Below, piece by piece: positions 11,801 through 25,878 of a DNA stretch of 64,000 nucleotides. A program made the position numbers and the translations under genes. The notes beneath the pieces were generated by a model, which did no database searches, was not told the DNA's origin, and saw only the letters and a list, made by a program, of their open reading frames with translations. Every line of letters begins with the position of its first letter. Within the stretch, counting starts at the first letter, position 1. The DNA comes from Daphnia carinata. Lineage: Eukaryota > Arthropoda > Branchiopoda > Diplostraca > Daphniidae. The stretch covers positions 5,816,446-5,880,445 of the forward strand of contig NC_081338.1 of assembly GCF_022539665.2 (NCBI RefSeq), read 5' to 3'.

Positions 11801-14800
11801 TATACGAAGCCGCCAGATGCCGCCACGACAACGCAAAGACAAAGGGAAAAAAGAAATCTCTAATTGGATGACAGGTGCATTTGGCTGCGGATAGTGACGG
11901 ATCATTCTCTGAATTCTTTTTTTTTTCTAAATATAAAATGTGTGTATACCGGTAAACAGTTGTAGAAAATAGATGATTCCTTCATTTAGAATAGATCCAT
12001 CAGCATGCAACTGTATATTTTTAAAGCGAGCTATAGGCTCAAGTAAAAGGATCAACGTGTGTTGATGGCGAGGCAATTGTCGCCATCAAAACAAGGAGCA
12101 TCATCATCTATCAACAAGAATGCGACGCTTAAGACGACGTCAGCAGCTCAGACGTCATCTCAAGCAAAATAATCTCCTCTTTTTGCACAATTTTATTCGT
12201 CGTGAACGGGACGGCTGCGTTAAGGAACTTGGAACGAAGCAGCTGCTGATCGTCAACAGCTTTTCCATCACATTGATTGTTTTGTAAAACAAAAGATTGG
12301 CAGATTTGTACGGAGTCTGGAAATCGATCAGATGGTCTGAAAAGACACGTTGTATAGCGTGTGGACATATAGACAACAATGACGTGACGTTGCTGATCCC
12401 GAAGCCAAAGGATGAAGACGCAGATGAACGAAAATTTAACCATCATTTTAAAAATTTCATTTGGCCATCTACGTGCATGGCTCTAACAGCATTTGGCGCA
12501 TTCGATTCAAGAAAAGCAATGTTATGTGCAGCACAGCAGTAACCATATAAAGAAAACATAAACCTCATTAAAGCAGTCCTTGTGCATCGCACGCAAAATC
12601 GCTCTTTTCATCTTGTTTTTCTTCTTCATGCCATCCCTTCCCTTTTTATGTGTCATCAAAAACTTCTTGATTACATCAATCTTAACCCTCTAGAAAATGA
12701 AAAAAAAAAAAACATGGGCGACAAATCAATACAAGCAAATTTGCGACGTTTCCTGGTAATACACACACAGATCAAACGTTTCTTTGACTATCGTTCATAG
12801 ACGAACAAACTGCTGGATGCGACGGCCAAACAAGTCGGCGATTAGATCCCCAATATGCACTTTAGAATGGAGAGTAATTGGCCGCTAATAGTATCAAGTA
12901 TTCAACGGAAACTAACTCGATGGCTCTCTATATACGTCATATATCAATCGGCTTGCGAATGACAGAACAATGTCAACGAGGGGATCTTAAATGGACGCAG
13001 TCTATTGACTGGGAAAGGCAGCAGACGGTGTAGAGATGCTCCTCATGTTTAAATAGCGACCGACTTATTATCGAATGCATGCTTCGAAAATAAAGATCCC
13101 CCCTTCTTTATTTTCCCATGTAGTGACAGCGACGTTCGATATCCAAAAAATGTGCCTCTCTATAATAAATGATGGCCTATCACATGATGAACGGGCGTGC
13201 AGATACGTCTTCCCTCTACAAGACTTTTTCTAGATAAAAATCGGGTATGAAGCGGAAAATGGATTCAAGTGGACGACTGACGTAGAGAGGCACAAGATTT
13301 ATAGCCATCGGCTGATGGTGCCATCCTTTCTTTTTTTTTTTTCAGCAACATCCAGCCATTTATAAGCGCATGAAAGCGTCTTGTAGAGAGAGACGTCGGT
13401 CGGGAACGAGAATTTGATTTATGTCTCGAAGATTTGTGCCCGTCGCCCCATCTTGTCCATCACTTATGTAGATTCAATTGCGTCTATACGTACACGAAAA
13501 AAAAGAAAGACACGTCATAATAATTTGTCCGTTGCAAATTGGTGCCGTCGTCGTGTGCGAACGTTCGCCAACGAAGCCAATGCGCGTTGATCCGTGACGG
13601 ATGCCTTTCAGCTGCGGGGAATCCTCCTCGTCGTCACGATGCGAAAAGGAGCGTTCAATCCATCGGCGACACTGACGTCATGTGCTTTCTCGTGCTCCCA
13701 TCGTGAGATGATATATTCTTCTTCTTCATCCTATACTTCATATCTGCTCGTGTAGATCTAGATGAAGTCGAGTGCTCCTATCAAAAGACGCTGTTGGCAC
13801 CATGAGAAACTGAAAGATCTGCCAACGTTTGTGCATACTACAAGAAACAAATCTGCGTAACAATAACCTTTTCGTTTCTATGTGCGTGCTCGTTGATATG
13901 GCAAGCGCGTTTTATCTTTCTTCGTTCTCCATTTCATTCTCTCTCGCTCTTATGTGTTTGTTTGGAATATACGGCCTTACAAAGGGCGGGCGTTTATAAT
14001 GTGCCAATAATTCCGCATCTAGACACACGCATCTTCTTGGAATACGTATATATATATTAAAAAAAGGGGACCCTATACGCTATGTAGTAATCGTTCAATC
14101 ACGCCATGGAAACGCCGCCGATATCAAGAAGGGAAGCCACTTTGTCATTCCTTTTTTTGGCTATGGCTTTTTTTTTTTTGCCAATGCATTTTTTCTTTGT
14201 GTGTATATATAAGCAGAATGACGAGGGTGGATGAAAAAAAAAAATAGGGAGCATCGGTGCAAAGATGACGTTGGCAAGCGATCGGCCGTGAGAACTTGGA
14301 GCCGGTTGCCAATTGAGCGTGTTAGATTTCTCTGCGTGATGCTCCGCCATCATCATCATACAGAAGCGACCCGATAAGAGGATGGTCACGCCCCACTTGT
14401 CCATTTTTTTTTTTTTCAATAAACAAATTGAAAATGGGGCCAAAGCTTTGTGACTCGGATGAAAAAAATGACGTTAGATTCAAACGAAACACGAGTTACG
14501 CATGCATTTTGATTCTTTGCCGCCTACAGCTTACCGTTCAATAGCCGTCCCAATCAAATTGAGACTGTTGACAAGACTTTAAAACATGAGGCACATTTGC
14601 GAGAACATTAGCAAGTGATTGACACGTGTAGCGCGTGCGTCCGTTCCGCCACCGAAAAGTGTCACTTCTGCAACAGAACAACAAGCCACACACACACACG
14701 GAGACACACACATACACACAGAGCGGGAGGAAATAGAAGAAGACACGCACACAACTGCCAACCAGCTGGTGTGTACATGAAAGACTGTGACCCTCTAACG

Positions 14801-17800
14801 TATACGTTCCGTCCATATACAGAGCCCAGTTATGGGGGGCGCCGCTCAGTGGCTTTTTCCAACCCTTTTTTTTCGTTCGTTCGTTCGTTCGTTCGTGAAG
14901 CTGCTGCAATATGAGGAGCGTTGCGCGTCCCGCCCGCGCCCTTTCAAAAAAAAAAAAACTATTTCATATACACATATTCTTTTTTTTCCCCCGGCTGCGC
15001 GACTAGAGTGACCTATCTATAAGGAGTGGGAGGAAAAGAAAGCCGAGGTGATTAGATTCTGCAACGCATGCGCATTTTTTGGCTTCATTTCTTTTTCTAG
15101 TCCCGCATATTTCCGGTTTATCAAAATGATTCCGTCTTTGCCTTGTACACATTGCAGCTTGATTGCCATTGACCGTCTGCTCTTGTTGTTGTTGTAAAAA
15201 GAGGCACCAACAATATTATTACGAGCCAGCCCTACAACATGAAAACATTTAACCTCGTCTCTATCGCTATAGAAACAATCAAAACATCCAACGAAGCCAT
15301 CGCTCTTTTCGAGTATATAGGAAAAAAGGGGCCATCTCTTTGTTTTATCCTACGTTCTTGTTGCTTGACTCTTTTCGTAATTGACTTATTGTGTGTCCTT
15401 GTTGTTGTCAAGCCTTTCAGCTGTGCGTGTGGTGAACGAACGCTCCGGCCAAGTCTATAAATGCCTTGTTCTTTTCTTGTGGATAGTTGCACCTCAATGT
15501 CTACAGGCATCAGACACAAGTTGTAACACATGTACTCTTGTTATTCTTGCGACCATTCGTGATGTCTCTCTCTTTTTATTGCTCCCTGATGTGATAAGCA
15601 AAAAAACCGTACTCCTCATTACGACAACAAAAAGTTGGGTCTCCCTTTGCAATTACCATTGGCTGAAGTAGGGTTTTCAAAGAAATTTTGAATAATGTTT
15701 ACATTAAATTGGGTTGCCATAATGGAGCATTCAACCAATATTAGACCGTACCACCACATCTTCGTCTAGAGAAAACGAGGGAAATGTAACGACCTGCTGA
15801 GTGCTGTTATTCGGTCCTGCGCTGCAAGATTTATTAACGACCCGGGTGGCGACGCGCTCTTTAAAAAAAAAAAAAATAATATATATCTAATAAAACTTTG
15901 GCTCTCGCCCTTTTCCGTCTTCCATTATACACGTCTTCTAGCTGTAGAGCGGGAGAGGAAAAAGGAGACGGAAATAGCTGCGTAGCGGCCGTGTCAACAA
16001 CAGAAGCAGCACGACAGCAAATAACTTACATCACACACAATCAAACCAAAAAGAAGTATATGCCGACGTGCACAGCGTTAAATGCTTTACGGCGAATTGG
16101 AACGATTGAGTTGACACGAAGCAAACGATTTTCTTTTCTCTGTATAAATTTGTTCTTGTCTCCGTGCGGACGGCAGGTCGTAAGGTCACCGGGTAAACAG
16201 AAGAAAAGAAATGCTAGTATTGACTCTACGTCTCGTTTACAGATATAATCCCCTTGTTGGCTATATAAACGCGCCTTATCCAATATTTTCTGCACGGCCA
16301 TTCACGTTTTATCCGGGTAACCTTCCGGGGGGCCTTTACCCGCCTGTGTGTACATCAATTGCTGTGGAATAAAGTAAACTCTATTCAAGTCCATATTCTA
16401 AACAAACAACGAATGGATAGATACAACATACTTTCTACGCGGCAATGACTTTTTGTGTTTGTATTTCAGCCGGGTAAACGTGCGCGATATGCACATCGTC
16501 GCCGTCTGTGTAAACATGAATCACGAGAATGGTAGACTGTGACGAATCGAAATCACATCTAACTTTTACGTACAGTATCACGAACGAATCCTGGGTGAGG
16601 TGTTGGATCCATGATGAACGCATTTCCCACGAAGAAAGAAGAGGCGTCAAATGATCGATGTCGTTTTTGTTTTGTTTTCTATGGTGTACAATCCGGTGTA
16701 ACACGCGAAAGCTGGAGCTTCCAGAGCACAGATTGACGTCATCAACAATAGCAAAAACATGAGCCAGCACAATGATTTATTCTTCGCGATACGTGAAATT
16801 TGTCTTTGTCGATTTGAAACAGCTATTTGCCGTGTCTGCAGAGAAATGAATCGATTTTTTTCTTTTAATCATTGCCAACCTTTTGTTAGCTCAAACTGAT
16901 CCCTCGCTCGTCTCCAATTAAAACAAAAATCGCCTCGTCAGACTGTATATTTTTCTGTGAGACTCGTGCGCATTCCAGCATTCAATCCGCCTCATATCTT
17001 TTATGACGGACCCAGTCAATCAAAATGCTCATCACAGACACACAAGAAGAAAAAAGAAAAACGTCCTTTCCGCCAATTATTGGCCTCGTCTCTTGTAGTC
17101 TCCGCATTTCGTTCGCATCACCGAGACCCGAGGAAAAGAACATCTGCATCTGCTTTTATTACTAGCTCGACTCTTTTGCTAATAGATACCGTTTGTTTCC
17201 GCCTCAACTGCATCGAGGATATAATTCCAATATTGCTCTTTCAAGTATCAACTGTGGGTGATATGATGCGAGGCAGTGTCGCTGAATTATTGGATACACA
17301 CCCTGTGCAACAAAAATAAGCCGCTAAATAAATAAATACCGCGGCGTAGCGACTGCTGGTGTTGAACGATATCTGCTGCAAAGCATTGAGAAAGACAGCA
17401 ATTGTGCAGATAAATAAAGCTTAGATATATATCAAGGAAAAAAGGAAAAAAATGCTAGAGCCAAACCGAGTTTCTTTCCTAAATCGATCGAGGACGCCGT
17501 TGATTATATAAAGGGTGTCATCCAACTGCTGATATTCTGTTATGACCACGATGTGACTTTGCTGCTGAGTCTATTGTTGCTGCCTGCGTTCTTCGGTAGT
17601 GCGAAATCTGGCACGGGTTGCAACTGTTACATTTCGCATGGTCCAAGCTAAAATGATACAATACCTTAACATTCCTCTTTTTAACATGTGAAACAATGAA
17701 AGTTCTTAGTGAACCATTCGCAATAGCATTCTTATTGCGCGTCCACATAATAAAACGAATAAACTTGTTCTCGGTGACTCTTCGTAAAATGTTTGAGCCA

Positions 17801-19558
17801 AACTTTTATTTCCCTTTTCTCTCGACGTAGGCATGCATTAATATCTATTAGAATAATAAGAGTCAATCGTAAAATATATTCAAGTAAAGGTGGGTACGGC
17901 GAAACGAATTGACCTGACACGCTACTTGATCATCAGCCATAGTATAACAATGATTCAATTTTGGGCATAGGCCAAACACGAACGTCATCGTCATATATAC
18001 GCCACTCGTATTTCTTTGTCACGCGTCTTTGTCCACTTTTGCCTATCATTCTTCTCTTTCAAATCTATTGTAATTTGCTTGACCACCATAGCAAGTTTTA
18101 GATCATATTTTATAGGTAAGGAGATAGTGCCAATGATTTGATCAATCTTAATCTGTGATACGAATGACAGGATTAATGAGAATGTGCTAGTAACAACAAA
18201 TACCATGAATGCAGTGTGAATAATCCAAGCTGTATTTCATCACTTGACAAACTTTCAAAACATTTGATCTCCAACTGAAAAATTCATAGCTAATCTGGTA
18301 TTATGTGTGTGTTACAATATACTTTTGTACCTTTAGCATAGAGTTCAAATATCTGTATGGATATTGTTCCAATACGGATGACAACACTATGGTCCAATTG
18401 TCTCTAACTCTCCGCAGTTTAAGATCCTTTACTCAGGATTTTGGTTGACATCTTTTTTTCACCTTTTTTTTGTACAATCCTTATCCCATTCCAGGTGATC
18501 TGATTTTCCAAACAAAGTTATGTGACATCAATGGGTATTATGCTTCTATACTTCCAACAAAAGTGCATGTAGGCAAAACATGGTGATGTATTCTCCTATT
18601 AATATTGTCGAAAATGAGATTAAATCCTACTAACATGTACTATATAAATTGTGACTTTTTCTCCAGCTTATCCCGTTTGCCTTTTGTGAATTTGTGTCGT
18701 TCCTGTGACAGGATCGTTTTTGAAAAAAAAAATAACAGTAAAAAAACAAAACAAAAATAAATTTTAGTGAGAGACTTATTAGTTTACCGCTAGATGGCGA
18801 AACACATCACTTCTTGCCTCGACAGAGTACGAATGGATGTCTGTGTGATACCTGTTTGAATTACAATAAAATCAATAACTTCTCCTGCATTATAACATAT
18901 CTTTGCAAGTGAAATTCTGCACAAAGTCATTGGGATTGCCGTTGTGTCCTTGAGTTAATTAAATCTTGCCTGAAGCAATCGGTAAATATGTTTCTTTTGT
19001 ACTCATGAGTCACCTGGGTTCTGCACACATGCTTGTTTCAGGTTTATAGATGTAAGCTTTTAAGCTTAATTAACAGGCTGCAACACATTAAGCCTGATAG
19101 CTTTAAAACTAGAAATTCGGGAATCCCCATTTATTTTTTTCCTGTTTGTGATGATTTTCATTTCTAGTTTTTGCTTTTTTAACGGGCAATGGCTTGTGCC
19201 AACGCTTTGACCACGTGACTGGTTTTATAAGACTGGAATATTTACCGGTTGACATTTTAATTGTGAAGTTGTAAAGAACGAGAAACTTGTGTACCGAAGT
19301 TTAATAGTCCCCCAATTTTGTTCAAGAAATGGTCCTAACGTATGGTTATCAGAGAAAGTAATAGCCGATAAAAATGTGCACAACTGATTGCTGTCGGTTG
19401 TGGCATGATAGAAATTTCCCCGTTCCAATGTCACCAAGGAAAAAAAACAAAACATTTTCTGTCATTTTGCTCTTTTTTCCTGTAGATAAAAAAATTTTCC
19501 AATTTAAAATTAAATAAACATTTTTGTTGTGATGAAAATCAGGTCAAATGCACAGTTG
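8834..19558. other. Gene-poor stretch, 10.7 kb
   Basis: I find no coding region here with recognisable domains or a chain of compatible exons. There are short microsatellites: GT at about 9450-9471, AT at 9825-9842 and TTCG at 14873-14894. There is also a GC-richer segment at 9900-10140 that is open on both strands. Long open frames occur but have atypical composition and no splice partners. Distal promoters, UTR exons or non-coding RNAs cannot be excluded. Confidence 0.5.
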
Positions 19559-20138
19559 ATGGCCTGGTCAAACATGCGGTGGGTGTACGACGCCATCATT
19601 ATTTCTCTATTCCAAACTGCTGCGACGATGTCCATCTTACAATACGAGTTTTGGGTAACGGTTTCTTGTTACTGTTTCATATGCCTTTAAATAGTCATTC
19701 GTTTTCAGGTTTTTTTCATTATCATGGTCGAGATATCTTTTTCGTATCTTGTATACATCTCTCTTTCCCCAAATGTAGCATTGTCGACCAGCAGAGGAAA
19801 AAAAAAACTTTAATGAAACGAAGAAATGGAAAATTGTGAACTTAGAACAAAAGTACAACCCAAGTTTTGTCGCTAAAGTCGAGAAACCTTTGCCTGTATA
19901 CCAATCCCGTTTCCCACCACGAGTCACAATCAATTGGTAATGAAATTCGTTTAAAATCGACCGTTAATTTTTTTTTGGATTTTTCGGAACAACTAATTGA
20001 AAACTTTTTTTACACATAGAAACAATTGCTGATTGTAGGTTATGTGGTCGTTATCGGTTAGAAGAGGTTGAACTCTGTCCTAATTTTGTTTCTATTTCCG
20101 TAATCAAAAAGCAAACAAGAAAACTCTATTGCTTATGA
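19559..20138 (+). CDS. Candidate three-exon gene, unknown family
   Basis: This is a tentative model: 19559-19654, 19779-19936 and 20039-20138, all with GT-AG borders and matching phases, giving 117 aa. The first exon encodes a possible membrane or signal segment (WVYDAIIISLFQTAATMSIL). The second is hydrophilic (NFNETKKWKIVNLEQKYNP) and contains a 10-A run that stays in frame. The third carries WLCGRYRLEEVELCPNF and ends KLYCL. An upstream exon is possible because an acceptor (AAAATCAG) precedes the ATG. I do not recognise the family. The model rests only on splice and phase consistency and could be chance. Confidence 0.3.
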
Positions 20139-21197
20139 AGCCGATTTTTAAAATTTTAAAAGCCAATGACATCACAGGTAAATAGTCGAAAACATGCTTT
20201 CTTATTTTATTTCATGTATACTTTTTTTTTTAGGGAATGTAACAACCGTGTTTTCTATTAGCGCGTGATACAGACTCGTGCTTTGACTTGGCTTCCTATC
20301 GGGTAATGAAAAGCTTTAATCTGATCCGTGTTGTCTATTAATGACACTTACCTTCTATTAAGTTGTTGAATGGAACAACCGACGAAGAAGCAACTGTATT
20401 TCCAACAGATGACGTCAAACCAACCTGCTGTTGGTCATCATTTTATTTAAAAGACGGAAAAACTGACGCCTACGGGTAAGTCCAGATAAATATGGGAAAC
20501 AAAAAATGTGGCAGTTGGCCGGCCGACCATCCTTTCATATTGAATCGTTGTCTAATGTTACGAAAAGTATATTCCACTATCAGTGTTGTGTTTGCCTGTT
20601 GGGTGGTGGTGGCGGAATATAACGGAGCAGGACGATGCTCATGTGACGATGACGAGATTGCCATGGCAATTATCTCGGGATATAAGAGCAAAAGAGAGAA
20701 AGATGGTGAAATCAGAGGAGAAAAGGAGGGGAAACTTGTACTGCCCTCCATTAAAAAGAAAAAGGAGAAAGACGCCACTACATTACTCTGTTATCCACTT
20801 TGGATTGGTTTCAGTGTACCAACTCTCGTCGGCTCGTGTGGGGTGTCGAACTTGTTCCCCCAGTCGCAAAAACATTGAAGAAAAAAAACAGGTCCGTCTT
20901 TTTTGTTGTATATTTTAAAACGGGCAGTGCGTGTTTTTTTTACCGCGTCAACCTTGAGCGGGAGACGAGACACGACTGCGGTTGCAGCCACACCTGTTCT
21001 CCCTCTGTTCCGTGTTGGGAATAGCTCTCCAGGAAAAATATCGATTGGGTTCAAGTGATGCCCCTTTTTTTGTGTGTAATCTGTGCCTAGACGATATGGA
21101 TCTTTATCATTTTCTATTCCAGTGAGAGACAACAATAAGAAGAAAACATACTTGTTTTGTTAGCGAAAGAGAGTGTCACGTACCAGAAAAGGCCAAA

Positions 21198-24102
21198 ATG
21201 TGTCGGAACATCACGTTCGTCGCAGCTGTCAATTCTTTAGTAAGTTTATTTTTTATTTCATTTTTGTTTCTTTTTAGGGCTGCCCGCAATTATTCGCGCA
21301 AAGTGTGTTTCCGGGTCGTTCATTCTTTTTCTCCATCGCTGCGCCTAAGGGATTGAATAATCTTTTCCTTTTTGCTGTCAGGCTGCTGTTTTGTAAAAGT
21401 GTCACATGGAAGCGACACGAATATTTCCATCACTAACAATGACGACGTTTTGACGACACTTATTTTATCTTTTTGGTTTTCTCGCTCAGTTACAAACGGC
21501 ATTATGTGTTTGTTTTGGCGTGATAGCCATGCTCATGTACGATTGCAAACTGACTCCTACGCCTATTCAAATGTCGGACTCTACCCAAATTCCAAGTCCA
21601 TTGGTGACCTTTAGCAACAGTTTCTACCTTCAATATTTTCATTGTAGGTTTTTTATTTCTTATTCCATTTTCTCAGTTGCGTTCATTAACATTCGTTTAT
21701 TGTCATTTCAACAGCCAGGAATAATTGTATCGCTCGGAATGATGAATATTGGAAAACAATTAACGACACCCAGACAGGTGTCGTTACGAAATCGTATCAG
21801 GTGCATGGAATGTTTATAGGTTACCTGGTCGAAAATAGTTTATGGTTCATCTGCTCTATTCTTCTGTTCTTCGGTATCTTCTCAAACTTTTCTCTTGATT
21901 AGTTTTCTCTTTTTTAAACAAATTTCTCTTTTAAAATCGGATTTTAATCGACTCCATTAAATAAGAATTAATGTCGTGATAGGTGGTCTAATCCAATCGA
22001 AGTGGATTTATGTAACCTACGCATCGACGCAGTTTACCGTCATTCTATACGACGTCATCCTGATAGTCATATTTGCCTTGGATTTCAAAAGCTACAAAGT
22101 ATAAAACCGTTTTTGGTGACGAAATCTGTTTTTATTGAATCGCGATTGATAACAACCACTTTCTTTGTTTGAATCAGGAATTTCAAGGCAATCCGAACAC
22201 ACCGTGGATAACTAAAGAAACAATGCTTGTCAACATCATCGGTACATTGGTTGTGTTATTCTAGTCCCAGATTACATCAAACTGATAGTGTTTCCTTTTT
22301 TACGCAGTGATGCTGTTAATCGTCTCGCGATTTGCTGTCTTCTTGATTGTCAACATGACATTCGCCTGTCTCGTTCAAGGATTTATCAACAGTTTACCTT
22401 CATCCAAGGTTTCATTTTATTTCAATATCACAACTTTCATTTCATTCATAAAATTCATTGTAATCAACAGATGAAACACGTGAAAAGTCACAATAAAAGG
22501 AAAAATACTAGTCCGTCCCAACATCGGCCTCCGCAACAAAACGGCCCGCATCAACCACCGTACGAGCCGTATCAGCAAGAACGTTTTCAACCGCAGCATC
22601 TTTACCCGTCTGGTTATAAAGCATCTCGCTATCCGGATGTTGTCAGTCACCCAGGGAGATTTGATGACAGCAGTGATGAGATTATTGTCAGTCCAGCAAT
22701 GCGGTAAGAGACGCTCTTCCACGAAACATGTATGACAACAAGAACGTGATTAATCTTGTTTTGTTCACGTCAGCAGGTACGGATCACCGAGCAGGAATTT
22801 ACCAGCGGCTACGAATTATCGAGAGCCACGGAATGTTGATGCCGGTCGTCAACAGGCAGCCCTACCCCGGATGCCGAGCAAAAGTCACGAATCTGTCCAG
22901 CATCCATATTCATCAAATAGGAACAACAGGATGAGCGATAGACGCCCGTCGCCGCCTAGGCAACGATACCCACCGGAACGCCATCCGTCCCCTGACAGCT
23001 ACCGATCCAAAATGAGTTATGAAGGGCCACCTGCCAATTACTTTGACGACTCTGCCCGTAAACCGAGTTTCAACGTAAAACCTCAGTACAACGAAGGTAT
23101 GTCTGATTATCTTGTGACAGTGGAGAAAATTGTACTCGATTGAAAAACGTTTTTAGATCGAAGACGTCAGCAAACAGCATCCGTAGGCAATTTGCCACGA
23201 CCGAATGAAGCAGAATCCTCACAGAATGTTCGATTTGCTGCCCCGATGCGTCGCGAATCGTTTGATCGGTTTTCCAGCAGCTCAGATCAGCTGAAAAATC
23301 AACGTCCGTGGTCTTACATTAGTCCCGAAGAATTACCTTCCTCGCCCAATAAACTCAATCAGTTTTACAGCAGCAGGTAAATAACCAATGATTAAGGGAA
23401 GATAGTTTCTCAACAACGTTGCTGCCATGTAGGAATGCAATGAACGAAAGGGCAACTTCCCACGTGTTACCTGCAGTCGACGAGTACGAGCCAGACCATC
23501 AGGCATCAGTGAAACAGCAACGAAAACGTGAGTATCACAAACGTTATTCAGTTGAATTGAGACAGCCCCTGCTAGTCCAACACGAAAGTGTTCAACATCC
23601 ACCGGTTCAGCAGTTTTACGAAAACGTAGAACCATCAATCAAGAAGAATGTCCGATTCAGTAAGCGTACACAATCGCTGGATTATTTGGAGAAAACGTCA
23701 GCCGACAGTCCGGTCGTTAAGCGGATCAAACAACAGAAATCCAAATCACCCAGCAAAGTCGATGAGAAAAAGAAAAGAGGAACAAAGGACTTTAGCAGCA
23801 GTGGAGAAGAAATTTGCACGGATGAATTCCTGCTTTTCGATTACAATCGTAGTTTCAAGAAATCACAACAACAAAATGTTGTAGCGGATGCCAGCAAGAG
23901 AACCGTTTGTTATCCAAACAAAATGTTAACGGATTTGAAAACATCTCCTTCGTCTGCCAGTTCACCAAATTTAGTGTTTGATCCAGCCTCCAACACGGCA
24001 CGGCTCGTGTACGGAGAACAACAACAACAGTCTAATAAATCCTTCAAAGTCCTTCAAAGCCCGCAGCAAAGAAAAGCCTATCTTAACGAAACTTCCATTT
24101 AG
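21198..24102 (+). CDS. Four-helix membrane protein with long basic disordered tail
   Basis: Ten exons join in frame: 21198-21239, 21490-21643, 21715-21873, 21983-22098, 22178-22241, 22308-22408, 22471-22703, 22777-23096, 23157-23376 and 23433-24102 (692 aa). Predicted helices lie at about 8-31 (LLQTALCVCFGVIAMLM), 97-121 (GYLVENSLWFICSILLFF), 126-151 (WIYVTYASTQFTVILYDVIL) and 172-205 (MLLIVSRFAVFLIVNMTFA). The first, longer loop carries N-glycosylation sequons (NDT) and probably faces outside. Residues 213-692 are a hydrophilic tail rich in Pro, Gln, Ser, Arg and Lys (HRPPQQNGPHQPPYEPY, RRPSPPRQRYPPERHPSPD, KSKSPSKVDEKKKRG), expected to be cytosolic and disordered. The topology recalls arthropod tetraspan families of the DUF4728/pasiflora type, but I cannot assign it with certainty. 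Exons are separated by 66-117 bp introns except the first (250 bp). Confidence 0.85.
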
Positions 24103-25878
24103 AGAACATGACACGTCTGGCTAAAATAACGGTCTTTTTCTCACGCTGTTTCTTTAAGAAAAAGAAACGTGCAGGTGTTTGATGAACTTTTTTCTTGAAA
24201 AAGTTCCCTTGCTAGGGGGCTGAGAATTAACAGCAGTATTTCACACGGTCTCAACGAAATCGCCATTCCTTTCCCCACAAATTTTATCTAAAGAAAAATT
24301 TAAGATTTAGTCATTTTATAGTTACTACGATTTATTGTGTTCAAAGAAACCTGCTTCATTTTACAATATACGACATTTTTTTCTTAAATTATTTGATTTC
24401 TATTTCTTTACAGATGCGCGCTACTAAAACCAAATCCCTTTTACGAATCCACCCAGATGCTCAGCTCAAGTTTGATTATTTAAAAAGTTCGGGCATTTCG
24501 ACACTATCCCAGTGATTCATTTTCCAGCCAGTATGGTGGCCTACTGCTACGCTTTCCAATCCTGTTTTATTAATCGAGATTACGTCCACTAAATACACAC
24601 TTGCCATGCTCAAAATGAGATAACCTTTTTAAATTTGGAAAAAATTTCTTGATCACTTGAATTATTGTAAATTTTCTTTTATTTCCCTTCAAACAATTTC
24701 GTCATAACAAAAACAATAACAATTCAAATTTAAAATGTCAACTGTGTCGATATAAATATGATTAATGACTAATTGGATTGATATGGCAAGACGGTCTGAA
24801 ATTGGCGCGAAAATTACGTAGAGCTGATCTTTCCCAGCTCTTAACTTCCATTAGTGATGTGGCGGGCTAACGAGGAACATCAGGTACTCCTTCGTGTTTC
24901 TGTGTTCATTTCTTTTCGTATTTTCCCTCAAACATTCGTAATTTACGCAATTCAAGTAATAAACTTTGCCACCAACTACTAAATTGCTTGCTGAGAGAAC
25001 TGCAAAACGTTTCGTCATCTGTGTAGTCGAAAAAAACTCTGTGGTTGCTTCACGTGAGCCAAACACGTGGTTTGAGTTATTTGGCTGTAAAAGATAGATA
25101 GCAGTGCAGCATTAGTTGTTTGTGTGATCTGCCTACCTGAAACTCTTAAAAAACAACAGACAATTGTGCCAGCATGAACACCTTGAACTGAGAATCACGA
25201 TTGGTTCAGAAAAGGCTTGATGATGGAACTTGAGATCTATGCTGAAGGGCAGATCGAATTTGAGCAACTGCACTTTGTGCTGAACAATACCACCAGGAGA
25301 AGGCAATGCAGTTGGTGAATCCAGTACCAGCAAGCAACAGTAGGCTGATACCATGGTCGTGTGGCAGCCCCCCTGAGTTCATATTGGTGAGTGATGATAG
25401 ACTTTCCATTAGTAAGCATGCAACATTGTGCCTCATTTTATAGTGTTCTAGATTATTATTGAAATTCTGTTTGTGTATGGTTATCATATTTTTGCTTTTG
25501 GAGAAAATTCTTGAAACCGTTGAGGCTGTTTTTTTTTTGTCCTCGGTTTCCCTTGCAAGTCTGTTGGAGCCAGCTTCTCTTGATTTTTTGCGTATTTGTA
25601 GGGAAAACGATCGGAGCTTCAATCTATTTTCTAAACTGGTTGATTATTTGCAATTTATTGCCGTTTTCTTGGAAGGGATGAGAAAATTCTTGAAGCTTTG
25701 ATGATGCCGTTTTTCTTTGTTTTCTCTTGTGATCGGAGTCAGGTTTTTTCATTTATATGCACTCGTCGAAAAAAGATTCATTGCTTGAATTTTTATTTTT
25801 AAACAGGCTTACCATTTGCGTTTTTGTTGACATTTTCTTTGAATGACTAATTATATAATGACAGCGCGTGTTTCAAAC
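24103..25878. other. 3' flank of the four-helix gene; no supported gene
   Basis: 24103-24720 is AT-rich and is probably the 3' UTR plus spacer. On the minus strand, about 25091-24850 is an open frame preceded by a good acceptor (TCTTTTACAG) and reading KVYYLNCVNYECLRENTKRN, but I could not find an upstream exon in matching phase. No function is offered. Confidence 0.35.

Noticed and set aside
19709-19936. Alternative longer second exon for the 19.6-kb candidate gene
   Set aside because: It needs a one-base frameshift at a 10-A run; the acceptor at 19779 gives an uninterrupted frame.
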